DNA of 48,884 nucleotides from Acidobacteriota bacterium (GCA_027624045.1 JAQBUE010000015.1:1-48884), one strand, 5' to 3'; shown: positions 1 through 10,433, numbered from the stretch's first letter. Notes: a model not told the origin generated them from the sequence alone. Made by a program: numbers and translations.

Positions 1-130
1 ATCAGGGGATCTTTCTAAATTGCGTTGACACTCGGAGTGAATAGTTTCATTCAGTCTGCGCTCCGTGCGGTCGCAGTGGCTTTTGCGCCTGACGGCGCGG
101 GCGCGCGGGTTGACACCTGCGCCTCTTTCC

Positions 131-1618
131 CTAGCCACCCATCAACTGCGTCCACTTTTGGTGGAAGACGATGGCCGTAATCCCCATGAAGAACACAAAC
201 GCCAGCACCAAGCCCGCCTGCAAGTACCAAGGTAGGCGCAACTCGCGGGGGAGCAGGTTGCGGTTGACGTAGAGCGAGTGCAGCGAAGTAAACCCTAGGC
301 CGATGTTGCGTAGGGTCCCCGTGAAGATCGCGAGCACCAGCGGATTCGGCGTCAACCGCAGCGCGATCAGACCCCAGATGACATAGCCCAGTAGAATCGT
401 GTAGTAGATGTTCCGCACTTGATGGCCTTCGAGTTTTTGAGCGCGGCTGCTGCCGGTCCAGATAACATCGGTCCAGCGGCGGACGACGCCGTCGATGTCC
501 GACATCTGGCCCGGCGCGAGCACGATGAAGCCGCACAACAGCGTGAGATACCAGTAGATCTCCCCGGAGCGGTCTGCGATGCCGCGCGCGGTCATTGCGG
601 CCGCTGCATGTCCCGCGACCTCCGCGCCGGGGATGAATTCGAGCGACAGCAGTGACGGCAGGGCCATCCCCAATACGCAGCCCACTGACCAGATAGCCAC
701 CTGATCGCGCACGATGTGCAGAATCCAGCCCTTCCAGCGCGTGAGGTTCCCTTCGCTCAGCGGAAACACCTTGCCCACGTGTGAGAGCCGGATTTTCTTG
801 CCGCCCACCATGCTCGGAATCGCGCCGACCAGCGAGCCCATGCCCCAACCCTTCTCGCGCGTGTAGTTCGAGAAATTCATGTTCGACAGCCCGCCCGCAC
901 CCGCGATCGCCGCGAACGCCGCCAGCGTGGCCCAGTCGATCTCGGTGTCGGGAAGCTGGCCGAATTTGACGAAGCCGCTGAAGATGTCGAGCCAGGTTTC
1001 CCAGCGCACCATGAACAGGCCGATAAACATCAGATAGCCGAGCACCAAGACCAGCTTCGTCACCATGATGCGCTCGATGGCGTTGTAGATCTTGCCGCCG
1101 AAAATCAGCGGGATGAGCGCGCTCAGAAAGATCACATAGCTCAACGTGCGGAGAAGCGAATCATCCCCCGCCCCTGGCAGGTGCCCGAGAATCACCGCCG
1201 CCAGAGGCACGGCGGCGTTCGAAGCCAGGTACGGGAAGATCCCGCCCAGGTCGAGCATCAAATAGAACACCGCCCAGAACTTCGGGCCCGGCCACGAGCG
1301 GAAGAATCCAAGAAAGATCGGCTCGCCCGTGTAGAGCGTGTACCGCATGATCGAAAGGTTGTAGAAAACCTGGCAGGCGATGCTGATCGTCGCGATCCAC
1401 ATCAGCGACCCGCCGTAGCGCGCGGTCACGATCGGCCCGAACAGCCACTCGCCGCCGCCGATGTTGCTGCCCACCATCAGCAGGCCGGGACCGATCAGCG
1501 CGGTCCAGCTGCGTAGCGTAATGGCCGGGGCCGGCGGCAGATCCGCCTGCTCCCAGCGGGGGAAGAACCGTGACGCTTTGGCGCGAACGTCCGCGCCTGA
1601 GTCCGTGGGCATTTGCAA
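131..1618 (-). CDS. Nramp-related membrane transporter
   Basis: A 495-residue polytopic membrane protein with about eleven hydrophobic segments. The first, near residues 43-58, reads GPGLLMVGSNIGGGEW and occupies the place of TM1 in Nramp (SLC11) proton-coupled divalent metal transporters. Canonical Nramp proteins carry DPGN in TM1 and a Met-Pro-His motif in TM6. Here TM1 has GGGEW, and the region around GGLSNMNFSNYTREKGWGMG replaces the TM6 motif, so Mn/Fe transport cannot be assumed. The C-terminal half contains further long hydrophobic helices and ends at an inner-membrane-like tail. It is the last gene on the minus strand downstream of leuCD, but the small unknown gene and gaps between them make a shared transcript uncertain. 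An alternative ATG lies two codons in. Family placement is moderately sure; substrate is unknown. Confidence 0.75.
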   Translation of the reverse strand: MQMPTDSGADVRAKASRFFPRWEQADLPPAPAITLRSWTALIGPGLLMVGSNIGGGEWLFGPIVTARYGGSLMWIATISIACQVFYNLSIMRYTLYTGEPIFLGFFRSWPGPKFWAVFYLMLDLGGIFPYLASNAAVPLAAVILGHLPGAGDDSLLRTLSYVIFLSALIPLIFGGKIYNAIERIMVTKLVLVLGYLMFIGLFMVRWETWLDIFSGFVKFGQLPDTEIDWATLAAFAAIAGAGGLSNMNFSNYTREKGWGMGSLVGAIPSMVGGKKIRLSHVGKVFPLSEGNLTRWKGWILHIVRDQVAIWSVGCVLGMALPSLLSLEFIPGAEVAGHAAAAMTARGIADRSGEIYWYLTLLCGFIVLAPGQMSDIDGVVRRWTDVIWTGSSRAQKLEGHQVRNIYYTILLGYVIWGLIALRLTPNPLVLAIFTGTLRNIGLGFTSLHSLYVNRNLLPRELRLPWYLQAGLVLAFVFFMGITAIVFHQKWTQLMGG

Positions 1619-1661
1619 GATGTTACCAGACGGACAGTGAACAGTTGCTGGGAAACGAAGG

Positions 1662-1958
1662 TTAGCGTCTGCGGAGGTCGGGCAGGCCGGCTAGGCGTTC
1701 GAGTTGCTGGGGGTCGGCGAGGAACTCGTGCTCCGGCATTCTCATACAGCCGAGATCGCAGCGATGGCCCCGGAACATGCGCTCGAACAGCTCGTGGAGC
1801 CAGTGCTCGGCGCGGAAGGCGGATGTGAAAACTTTCGCGATGCAGACACCGCCGCCTTCGATCATTGCCCGGAACTCGTCGGATTCATCCGTGCGGTCGC
1901 AGACCAGATGAACCATTTGCGAGCCGACTCCATGCACTTCTTTGAAACACCCGTCCAT
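1662..1958 (-). CDS. small hypothetical protein
   Basis: A 98-residue reading frame between leuD and the Nramp-like gene, on the same strand. I do not recognise a family. The product is soluble, has several Cys residues (positions near 4, 20, 39, 70 and 74) and a charged C-terminus. A second in-frame ATG (Met15, position 1916) gives an 84-residue protein beginning MVHLVCDRTDE with a GGAG element about 11 bases upstream, and may be the true start. A plus-strand frame covers the same bases (1704-2027) but its translation looks less protein-like. It could be a genuine small conserved protein or a spurious frame in GC-rich DNA. Confidence 0.45.
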   Translation of the reverse strand: MDGCFKEVHGVGSQMVHLVCDRTDESDEFRAMIEGGGVCIAKVFTSAFRAEHWLHELFERMFRGHRCDLGCMRMPEHEFLADPQQLERLAGLPDLRRR

Positions 1959-2107
1959 GGCCCAAGTTTGGACCTCTCGAAGCCATTAAACAAGGCCAAA
2001 AAGGGTTCAATTTTCAAACGGGACTGAAGTACCATTACCTTCCGCGAGTGCCCGAAGGCGCTGGAAAGTGAGGCGGGGGCGGATGTTGTCGGGTATGCGA
2101 CCCTCGT

Positions 2108-2713
2108 CTAAAGGGTGCTGACGCGATCGAGATGGCCGGCTTCGTACTCGGCGATGGCGGCGGCTTGCTCGCGGAGATAGCCGAGTTGATCGATGCCGGC
2201 GGTGAGGCATTTCTTGGAGAAGGCGTCGATCGGGAAAGTGGCGGTGCGGCCGTCGGGCAGGCGAATGAGCTGGTTGGGAAGATCGACTTCGATCTCATAG
2301 GGCTCGTCAGCGGCGGCGGATTCGAGGAGTTCGGTGTGAAGCGACTCGTCGACTTCGATCGGGATCAGACCGTTCTTGTAGCAATTACCTTTGAAGATGT
2401 CGGCGAACGAAGTGCTGATCACGGCCTGGAAGCCGTATCCCATCAAGGCCCACGGGGCATGCTCACGGGAGCTGCCGCAACCGAAGTTGTCGCCGGCGAC
2501 AAGAATCGCCGCTCCCTGGGCGCGCGGCTGGTTGAGAAGGAAGTCAGGCTTGGGGCTGCCGTCTTCGAAATACCGCCAGTCTGTGAAAAGGTTCGCCCCG
2601 AGCCCCTGCTTGTCGATTGTCTTCAGGAATCGGGCGGGGATGATCTGATCGGTGTCGATGTCTTTGATGGGTAGCGCAATGGCTTTGCCCTTGAATGTAT
2701 TGATGGGTTCCAT
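2108..2713 (-). CDS. leuD: 3-isopropylmalate dehydratase small subunit
   Basis: A 201-residue protein of the aconitase swivel-domain family. With LeuC it forms isopropylmalate isomerase, converting 2-isopropylmalate to 3-isopropylmalate in cytosolic leucine biosynthesis. The N-terminus reads MEPINTFKGKAIALPIKDID followed by the TDQIIPARF region typical of LeuD. The conserved substrate-loop motif GDNFGCGSSREHAPWAL lies near residues 74-90. Length matches bacterial LeuD (about 200 residues). It follows leuC after 67 bp on the same strand, the usual leuC-leuD order, so cotranscription and a heterodimer are expected. No leuA or leuB is visible in the window. Confidence 0.97.
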   Translation of the reverse strand: MEPINTFKGKAIALPIKDIDTDQIIPARFLKTIDKQGLGANLFTDWRYFEDGSPKPDFLLNQPRAQGAAILVAGDNFGCGSSREHAPWALMGYGFQAVISTSFADIFKGNCYKNGLIPIEVDESLHTELLESAAADEPYEIEVDLPNQLIRLPDGRTATFPIDAFSKKCLTAGIDQLGYLREQAAAIAEYEAGHLDRVSTL

Positions 2714-2780
2714 TTGAAATATTCCGATTCTCGTTCAGCACTGATCCTAGGCGAGCCCCGCCTTTAGGGAAGCCCTGGCT

Positions 2781-4184
<1,404 letters not shown>

Positions 4185-4341
4185 AGGCTTCTAGTTTATC
4201 GGAATGCGAGGCCGGGAAGCTCGTTTGCCGGAGGCAAGCTCTCGCTCGCTCGCTCGGAGCAGCGCTCGCGGCGCTTCGACATCGTGCGGTGGCCGCTGTC
4301 AGGCTGATAGACTGTTACCTTATTTTTACCCATCTTGACGG

Positions 4342-5043
4342 ATGCCTAAATCGACCGCACAAACTTCCGACAAACTGACGCCGGTGCTGGGGGTTACCGC
4401 GGCTGCGATGCTGGTGGCGGCGCTCTACATGATCTTCCTGTGGGTGCCGAACGAGAGCACGATGGGCGTTGTACAGCGGATCTTCTACTTCCACGTTCCG
4501 TCGGCCGCGACGTCGTGGGTGGCGTTCTTCGTAGGCGGCGTGGCGGCGGTTCGCTACCTTGTCAGCCGTGACCCTCGGCTCGATGATCTTTCCGTTGCCT
4601 GCAACGAGACGGGTCTCGTCTTCTGCATCGTCAATCTAGTCACCGGAGCGTTCTGGGCCAAGCCGATCTGGGGCATCTGGTGGGCCTGGGATGCGCGTGG
4701 CACCTCGGCCATGCTGTTGGCCGTCATCTACATCGGTTATTTGATTCTGCGGCAGTCCGTCGACGAGCCGTCCCAGCGCGCCGTGGTTTGCGCTGTCGTT
4801 TCGATTTGCGGAATGGTCGATATTCCGATTATCTACATGGCGAATCGCTGGTGGCGCACGCAGCACCCGGCTCCGGTGATTGGCGGAGGCGGACTGGACG
4901 CGAATATGGGGATGGTGCTGGGATTTGCGACGCTAGCGTTGCTGACACTGTTGTGGTACATCGTCCGGCAGCGACGCAAACTCGCCGAGATGCAGCGCGA
5001 GACCGAGGGGCTGCGCCAGATGATTCACGCCCTGGCGGGCTGA
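4342..5043 (+). CDS. ccmC: CcmC/CcsA-like haem-handling membrane protein
   Basis: A 233-residue inner-membrane protein with six predicted helices. It belongs to the haem-handling protein family (CcmC/CcmF/CcsA) of cytochrome c maturation, in which CcmC passes haem to the chaperone CcmE. The diagnostic tryptophan-rich periplasmic motif reads GIWWAWDARGTS near residues 110-121. Two candidate haem-ligand histidines flank it: the His of FYFHVPSAA (near residue 49) and the His of WRTQHPAPV (near 174). Length fits CcmC (about 240) rather than the larger CcmF. The short charged C-terminal helix is followed by a ccmD-like gene 28 bp downstream. ccmA, ccmB, ccmE and ccmF are not in the window. Confidence 0.88.
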   Translation: MPKSTAQTSDKLTPVLGVTAAAMLVAALYMIFLWVPNESTMGVVQRIFYFHVPSAATSWVAFFVGGVAAVRYLVSRDPRLDDLSVACNETGLVFCIVNLVTGAFWAKPIWGIWWAWDARGTSAMLLAVIYIGYLILRQSVDEPSQRAVVCAVVSICGMVDIPIIYMANRWWRTQHPAPVIGGGGLDANMGMVLGFATLALLTLLWYIVRQRRKLAEMQRETEGLRQMIHALAG

Positions 5044-5071
5044 GCAAGCAGGAGCGCAACAGGTAGATCAA

Positions 5072-5233
5072 ATGGAAGAAAATCTCAGATGGCTTTGGTA
5101 CGCTTTTGGCTCGGCGTGGATCATCCACATCGCTTATGTGCATTGGATCGCCAGCCGCACTAAAGAACTGCGCGTCCAGATCGAGAGCCTGAGGACGCTC
5201 CTCAAAGAGCAGGAGCGGAAGGCGAACCCATAG
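5072..5233 (+). CDS. ccmD: CcmD-like small membrane protein
   Basis: A 53-residue protein with one transmembrane segment (about residues 7-25, aromatic-rich, following MEENLRWLWYAFGSAW), then a basic and acidic coiled tail ending in KANP. CcmD proteins are small single-pass proteins that hold CcmC with the CcmAB transporter and help release haem-loaded CcmE. The size, topology and position 28 bp after the CcmC-like gene all fit; the sequence itself is poorly conserved across CcmD proteins. An AGGAG-type element lies upstream of the ATG. Context carries much of this assignment. Confidence 0.75.
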   Translation: MEENLRWLWYAFGSAWIIHIAYVHWIASRTKELRVQIESLRTLLKEQERKANP

Positions 5234-5249
5234 GGTGGCAAGCGGGCCC

Positions 5250-5376
5250 CGAAGCACGCGGCTGTGTGCCAGCTTGTGCGGCGGAGGCCCCCAGCTGGGC
5301 GGGCTTCGCGCGAAATGTTTCCTTTTCAACAGTTTCGAGCCCCACGAGGCTCGGGTTCCAGCTACACTGGAGTAGC
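5250..5376 (+). ncRNA. candidate structured RNA upstream of mreB
   Basis: The 371-bp gap 5234-5604 has no convincing gene but holds three consecutive inverted repeats. The first is nested: CGAAGC-a-CGC (5250-5259) pairs with GCG-g-GCTTCG (5299-5308), and inside it CCAGCT (5269-5274) pairs with AGCTGG (5293-5298). The second is CGAGCC (5336-5341) with GGCTCG (5348-5353), followed by GGTTCCAGC. The third is GCTAC (5361-5365) with GTAGC (5372-5376). The upstream GCAAGCGGGCC (about 5238-5248) and the hairpin followed by GGGTTCCAGC resemble parts of gamma-proteobacterial 6S RNA as I remember it, but the closing stem of 6S is not apparent. Alternatives are an mreB leader or a ccmCD 3' structure. 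Strand is assumed from flanking genes. Confidence 0.28.
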
Positions 5377-5604
5377 GGTAGCCGTCAATACGGGAATCGG
5401 GGGGACCCCGCACCCTTGGGGCGGTGACGAAACGAGTGTCTACCGGACGTTGCGCTCGCGGTGCTGTAAACAAAGAAGTTAGCTGAGCGGCGCGTAGCAC
5501 GGTCTCTCTTTTCTCACGACCCCATTCGATCCCGGTTTGCGAAGCGGCGTTTTCACGCCAAAGGGCGAACTGTATCCGGATAGAAGAATGGAAGTGCGAT
5601 CTAG
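5377..5604 (+). other. mreB upstream region
   Basis: Remaining non-coding sequence before mreB. It contains a GC-rich stretch, a small hairpin GGCG-ttttca-CGCC at 5546-5559, and no convincing -35/-10 pair or strong ribosome-binding site before the mreB ATG. Any promoter for the mre operon probably lies here, but I cannot place it. Confidence 0.3.
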
Positions 5605-6630
5605 ATGAACTTCAGGTCTATTTTCAGCCTGTTTTCGAGTGATCTCGCGATCGATTTGGGCACCGCCAATACGCTTGTCTTTGTACGCGGCAAGGGTATC
5701 GTCGTCAATGAACCATCGATCGTGGCTATTAACAGGACCACGAATGAGGTCGAAGCGGTCGGCAAGGAAGCAAAAGAAATGGTCGGCCGCACGCCAGGGA
5801 ACATCGTTGCGATCCGGCCGATGAAAGACGGCGTGATCGCCGATTTTCGTTACACGGAGAAGATGCTGACCTACTTCATCCGTAAATCCCACAACCGCAA
5901 GATGTTGGTCCACCCGCGCATCGTCATCGGCGTGCCCAGCGAGATCACCCCGGTCGAGAACCGGGCAGTGATGGATTCGGCCTACCGGGCGCATGCCAGC
6001 GAAGTTCACCTGGTGGAGCAGGCAATGGTTGCGGCGATTGGCGCGGGGCTGCCGATTACGGAACCGTCGGGGAACATGATTGTGGACATTGGCGGCGGGA
6101 CGACAGACGTCGCGGTGATCTCGATGTCGGGGATCGTCTATTCGCGATCGGTGAGGGTGGCCGGCAACGAGATGGACGAGGCGATCATCGGCTACCTGAA
6201 GCGGAGATACAACCTGCTGATCGGTGAACGGACAGCGGAGCAGGTGAAGATTCAGATTGGATCGGCCTACACCCTTGACCAGCCGATCACCATGGAGATC
6301 AAAGGGCGCAATCTGATTGAAGGTGTGCCGCGAGCCGTCACAGTGAACGATACCGAGATCCGCGAGGCGCTCGCCGATTGCGTCGATACGATCGTCAACG
6401 CGATTCGTGTGGCGCTGGAGCGGACGCCTCCGGAACTGAGCGCGGACATCAGCGACCGCGGGATCGTGCTGTCGGGCGGCGGCGCGCTGCTGCGCAACCT
6501 GGATGTGAGGATTCGCGAGGAGACGGGACTGCCGGTTTCGATCGCGGAGGATCCGCTGGCGTCGGTGGTTTTGGGGACGGGCCGGATGCTCAGTGACTTC
6601 CGCTTACTGCGGCGTATCTCGCTCGAATAG
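5605..6630 (+). CDS. mreB: rod shape-determining actin MreB
   Basis: A 341-residue bacterial actin. It polymerises under the inner membrane and guides the elongasome that builds the lateral wall of rod-shaped cells. The first nucleotide-binding loop [15 protein letters not shown] lies at residues 13-27. The phosphate-2 loop is visible as [13 protein letters not shown] near residue 160, and the adenosine region as [12 protein letters not shown] near 290. The N-terminus [12 protein letters not shown] is a typical short amphipathic membrane-binding start. Full length for the family (about 340-347). It heads an unbroken mreB-mreC-mreD-mrdA-rodA run, a widely conserved order. Confidence 0.98.
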   Translation: MNFRSIFSLFSSDLAIDLGTANTLVFVRGKGIVVNEPSIVAINRTTNEVEAVGKEAKEMVGRTPGNIVAIRPMKDGVIADFRYTEKMLTYFIRKSHNRKMLVHPRIVIGVPSEITPVENRAVMDSAYRAHASEVHLVEQAMVAAIGAGLPITEPSGNMIVDIGGGTTDVAVISMSGIVYSRSVRVAGNEMDEAIIGYLKRRYNLLIGERTAEQVKIQIGSAYTLDQPITMEIKGRNLIEGVPRAVTVNDTEIREALADCVDTIVNAIRVALERTPPELSADISDRGIVLSGGGALLRNLDVRIREETGLPVSIAEDPLASVVLGTGRMLSDFRLLRRISLE

Positions 6631-6640
6631 GCGGCAGGCC

Positions 6641-7948
6641 GTGGAAGAGTTCATCGCACGCTATCGCAATGCGTCGCTTCTGATAGCCGTACTATTTCTG
6701 CAATTCGTATTGCTCGGCTATCAAGTGAAGACGGGCAACGATGTGCGCCTGATGCGCATCTGGACAGCGGCGTTGATCTCCCCAATCGAAAGCGTTCTCA
6801 AGAGCGGCACAGGTGTGGTCGGGTCGTTATGGAGCGAGTACGTTTGGCTGTGGGGCACGCGTGAAGAGAACAGCCGTTTGAAGGCGAATAACGAGACTCT
6901 GCAGTTGGAGAATCAGCAGCTTCGGCGAGCGGTGACGCGCTTTTCGCGCGAGGAAGAAGTTCTGGCGTATCAGAACGAGATTCCCTCTCAGACAGTATTA
7001 GCGCAGGTGATCGGTGTGGGTTCGAACCCCAACGCGCGCGAGGTGCGTGTCGACAAAGGAACGCGCGACGGCGTGAAATCGGGTATGGCGGTGATTACGC
7101 CGGACGGTGTGGTCGGCAAAGTGCAGGCGGCGTACGGCCAGGTGTCGCTCGTGCTGCTGATGGATGACGTTGACTCGGGTGTCGGCGTGTTGCTGGAAAA
7201 CTCCAGGTCGCGGGGCGTGTTGAAGGGCACCGGAAGGCGCGAGTGCCGGCTGGAATACATCGACACGGAAGTAGAAGTGGCCGTGGGGGAAGCTGTGTAT
7301 ACTTCCGGAGAAGACCGCGTCTTTCCGCGAGGTCTGCCGTGCGGCGAAGTCACCCGGATCGGGCCTGCTTCTGATTACCGGGAGATTTGGGTTCGGCCGT
7401 TCGCGGCTCTGGGCCGCCTGGAAGAAGTGCTGATTGTGACGGTCGGAGTGCACGGCGATCTGCCGCACTTTGCCGCGCCGCAACCGCCCGAAGTGCTGAT
7501 GCCGATGCCGCCGTCCGGTTCCATTGAGCCGTCAACGTTGACCAAAGGCTTCGAGCGAAATCTCGGCAGTGGGGCCGATGCCGTCCCCGGCGAAGCGGGG
7601 CCTGAAGGTCAGCTCGGCGGTATGACGGAAGCCGATGTCTTGTTCGAACGCTATCGCTCACTCGGTGTCGCGCAACGGCATCGTTTCGGCGAAGGCGATC
7701 TGGGGACGCCGCCGCCTGATTTCAACTTCGGACTGCCTTTCTCGACGACTCCGCCGCTTGGTGCGGAAAACGAACCGGCTTTGCCCTCGCCCGTGGCGAC
7801 TGAGCCCGTGCGCGCCCCGCAACCGGGAGGTCCGAATCAGGCCGAGCCAGGTAGTAGTCAACAAAGCAATAGCAGCGCACAAAACAATGGCGGGGAACAA
7901 GGCAGTAACGACGAAGGGGGCTCGAATGGATCGAGCCGGAACCCTTAG
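6641..7948 (+). CDS. mreC: cell shape protein MreC
   Basis: Periplasmic scaffold of the elongasome that links MreB/MreD to penicillin-binding protein 2. I chose the GTG at 6641 because it gives the classic MreC start (M/V)EEFIARYRNASLL and avoids a 38-bp overlap with mreB; an ATG at 6593 would add 16 unusual residues. From the GTG the protein has 435 residues: a signal-anchor helix at about 11-30, a coiled coil at about 65-110 (EENSRLKANNETLQLENQQL), then the two beta-barrel domains of MreC around residues 115-265. The last 150 or so residues are a Pro/Gly then Ser/Asn/Gln-rich low-complexity tail absent from short MreC proteins. mreD follows after 50 bp. Confidence 0.93.
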   Translation: MEEFIARYRNASLLIAVLFLQFVLLGYQVKTGNDVRLMRIWTAALISPIESVLKSGTGVVGSLWSEYVWLWGTREENSRLKANNETLQLENQQLRRAVTRFSREEEVLAYQNEIPSQTVLAQVIGVGSNPNAREVRVDKGTRDGVKSGMAVITPDGVVGKVQAAYGQVSLVLLMDDVDSGVGVLLENSRSRGVLKGTGRRECRLEYIDTEVEVAVGEAVYTSGEDRVFPRGLPCGEVTRIGPASDYREIWVRPFAALGRLEEVLIVTVGVHGDLPHFAAPQPPEVLMPMPPSGSIEPSTLTKGFERNLGSGADAVPGEAGPEGQLGGMTEADVLFERYRSLGVAQRHRFGEGDLGTPPPDFNFGLPFSTTPPLGAENEPALPSPVATEPVRAPQPGGPNQAEPGSSQQSNSSAQNNGGEQGSNDEGGSNGSSRNP

Positions 7949-7998
7949 TCCGCGGCTGTCAGCGCGTCGGGCGCAGTTCGAGCAGCAGGCGGTGAGCC

Positions 7999-8541
7999 GT
8001 GCGGGTTAGCCACATCCGCCAACTGCCGATCGGCAGCCCGCCGCGGCGGCGCCGGCCGCTGGAGCGCTTGGCACCGGGCTGGGGCATCGCGATCGTACTG
8101 CTGATCCTGTCGGCGCAAAGTTTGCTGCCGCTCTATATAAACGTAGCGGCGTTATTCGACCTGCCCTTGCTCATCACTGTCTTTCTCGCCATCACGGAGA
8201 GAAACGTTCCGCGAGGCACTCTGATTGGAGCGGCTGTAGGGCTGGCGCAAGATGCCCTGACGCATGGTCCGATGGGGGTATTCGGTATTATCAAGACGAT
8301 TATCGGCTACTTGTCCGCTTCGGTTAGTTTGGTGATCGAAATCGACTATCCCGGCGCTCGAAGCGTATTGGCGGCGCTGTTTTACCTGATTCATCAGTTG
8401 CTATATTGGACGATGCAGAGCGTTCTGCTAGGGACGGACGCGGCCTTTGATCCGGCGCGAACGCTGGTAATGTCGGCGGCCCATGCCGGGTTGGCGTTAG
8501 GCATGTTCCAGCTGATTGACCGCCTGAAGAGGCCGCGATGA
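7999..8541 (+). CDS. mreD: rod shape-determining protein MreD
   Basis: A 180-residue, very hydrophobic protein with about five transmembrane helices after a basic N-terminus. MreD is the small polytopic member of the MreBCD complex. The motif DLPLLITVFLAITERNVPRG followed by GAAVGLAQDALT matches the family pattern of a helix pair with a Gly-rich, Asp-containing loop. The start is GTG at 7999; no ATG fits upstream of the first helix. Its stop overlaps the mrdA start (ATGA, 8538-8541), indicating translational coupling. The length is slightly longer than the usual 160-170 because of the basic N-terminal extension. Confidence 0.9.
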   Translation: MRVSHIRQLPIGSPPRRRRPLERLAPGWGIAIVLLILSAQSLLPLYINVAALFDLPLLITVFLAITERNVPRGTLIGAAVGLAQDALTHGPMGVFGIIKTIIGYLSASVSLVIEIDYPGARSVLAALFYLIHQLLYWTMQSVLLGTDAAFDPARTLVMSAAHAGLALGMFQLIDRLKRPR

Positions 8542-10433
8542 ACTCCTATCCGGCCGGCACGCGCAAAGCCAGCGACGTACAAATTGCGGTCTTCCAGTAT
8601 GTAGCCGCGATCACTTTTCTGTGGCTGCTGTCGGGTTTTTGGCAGTTGCAGGTCCAGAACCCCCAAATCTACTCCGAGCGCGCCGACCGCAATCGCATCA
8701 AATCACTTCCTCTGCTGGCCCCGCGCGGGAAAATCCTCGACCGTGACGGGCGCGTCATCGTTGACAACAGCCCGAGTCACAAGGTGCTCCTTTCGCGAGC
8801 CTTGTTGAATCCCGATCACCTTCAGATTATTGCGAACGGCTTGAATATTCCATTCGAGCGGCTCACGGCCAAACTAAGGCGCCTCGAAACATCGAACGCG
8901 CCCGAGTATCAGGCAGCCATTCTGAAAGAGAATCTCACGCAGGCGGAAGTGGCGTTCGTCGAAGCACATCGTTCTCAGTTCCCCGAGTTGGAGTTGATCC
9001 GGTCGCAGCGCAGGCTCTATCCGCGAGGCGGGCTGGCCGCGCATGTGATCGGCTACGTCGGCGAGATCAGTGACGCCGAGCTCGAGCTGGATGATTTCAT
9101 GTTCTACGAGCCGGGCGCGGAAATCGGCAAGGCCGGCATGGAGCGGCAGTACAACGACGTGTTGACGGGGACGGACGGTAGCCGTATGGTCGAGGTCGAC
9201 AGTCTCGGCAGGGAACGCAGGATCTTCGGCAAAGTCGACGCCAAAGCCGGCCATAGCCTGCGCCTCACTCTCGACCTGGACCTGCAGGCTGTGGCCGATC
9301 TTGCTTTGGAAGGGAAGAAAGGGGCCGTTGTCGCTCTCGATCCGCGCACGGGTGAAGTTCTCGCGCTGGCCAGCCGCCCAACATACGATCCCAACCAGTT
9401 CGTGGGCGGCATTAGCTCGGAGGATTGGAGGGAGCTTGACCGCGACCCTGAGCATCCGATGTTCAACCGCTCGCTTCAGGCGCAACTGGCTCCCGGGTCG
9501 ATCTTCAAGCCGATCGTGGCCTTGGCCGCGGGAGAAAGCGGAATCCTCGACGAGGACTTCCATGTGACATGTTCAGGAGGCGCATCGTTCTATACAAGGT
9601 ATTTCCGCTGCAATAAAGCCGGCGGACACGGCACGGTGTATCTTCGTGATGCTCTCAAGCAGTCCTGCAATGTGTACTTCTACAATCTGGGGAACAAGCT
9701 CGGAATCGATCGCATCGCCGAGTACGCGGAATTGGTGGGACTAGGAAGGCGGACAGGCATCGATCTGCCGCATGAAGCAGAAGGCCTAGTGCCGTCGACC
9801 AAATGGAAGCTTCGCATGTTCCGCGAGAAGTGGTATCTGGGTGAAACAATATCAGTGTCCATCGGACAGGGCGCGTTAACGGTGACCCCGCTACAGGCGG
9901 CGTACGCGCTGGGAGGCATCGCGATGGGAGGCGTTTGGCACCGTCCCCATTTGGTCTCTTATGACGACCTGGCTGAAGTGCGGCCTGAGTTCGAGCGGCC
10001 CGACCCGATCAAGATTGATCTCGATTCGCGTCATTTGGAAACGATTCGACAAGGCTTGTGGGCGGTCGTTAACGATGGCGGGACTGGGGGCCGGGCCCGT
10101 ATCGAGGGATATGATATCTGCGGCAAAACCGGGACGGCACAACTCGCATCAACGCAATTTAAGCAGGGGTCCGATGACCCGCGGCTGAAAGACACTGCCT
10201 GGTTCGTTGCCTTCGCGCCGTGCAAGGAGCCTGAGATCGTTGTGGCGGCGCTGGTAGAGACGGGCGAACATGGGCACTTGGCGGCGCCGACCGTGCGGGA
10301 TGTCATCAAGAGTCACATTGATAAGGATGTGCGGTTGGCTTGGGCGCGGCGTACACCGCCTCTGGCGGAGGCCGTCGACCCGGCGGGGCCCGTGGCGCAA
10401 GCCGCGGCAGCTTTGGAAGGAAGACTGCGATGA
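8538..10433 (+). CDS. mrdA: peptidoglycan D,D-transpeptidase PBP2
   Basis: A 631-residue class B penicillin-binding protein that cross-links peptidoglycan during elongation, working with the glycosyltransferase RodA. One N-terminal membrane anchor (about residues 14-35) precedes the PBP dimerisation domain (about 55-230) and the transpeptidase domain. The catalytic motifs are visible: SxxK as S321-I-F-K324, SxN as S376-C-N378, and KTG at 530-532. The sequence AEIGKAGMERQYNDVLTG marks the linker typical of PBP2 rather than PBP3. Start and stop overlap its neighbours mreD and rodA by four bases each, so all three are probably translationally coupled. Confidence 0.96.
   Translation: MNSYPAGTRKASDVQIAVFQYVAAITFLWLLSGFWQLQVQNPQIYSERADRNRIKSLPLLAPRGKILDRDGRVIVDNSPSHKVLLSRALLNPDHLQIIANGLNIPFERLTAKLRRLETSNAPEYQAAILKENLTQAEVAFVEAHRSQFPELELIRSQRRLYPRGGLAAHVIGYVGEISDAELELDDFMFYEPGAEIGKAGMERQYNDVLTGTDGSRMVEVDSLGRERRIFGKVDAKAGHSLRLTLDLDLQAVADLALEGKKGAVVALDPRTGEVLALASRPTYDPNQFVGGISSEDWRELDRDPEHPMFNRSLQAQLAPGSIFKPIVALAAGESGILDEDFHVTCSGGASFYTRYFRCNKAGGHGTVYLRDALKQSCNVYFYNLGNKLGIDRIAEYAELVGLGRRTGIDLPHEAEGLVPSTKWKLRMFREKWYLGETISVSIGQGALTVTPLQAAYALGGIAMGGVWHRPHLVSYDDLAEVRPEFERPDPIKIDLDSRHLETIRQGLWAVVNDGGTGGRARIEGYDICGKTGTAQLASTQFKQGSDDPRLKDTAWFVAFAPCKEPEIVVAALVETGEHGHLAAPTVRDVIKSHIDKDVRLAWARRTPPLAEAVDPAGPVAQAAAALEGRLR

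Noticed and set aside
6593..6640. ATG at 6593 as the mreC start
   Set aside because: It overlaps mreB by 38 bp and adds residues unlike MreC; GTG at 6641 gives the family N-terminus.
7018..7029. GGGTTCGAACCC, like a tRNA T-arm
   Set aside because: Lies inside mreC in a continuous conserved reading frame; no tRNA cloverleaf around it.
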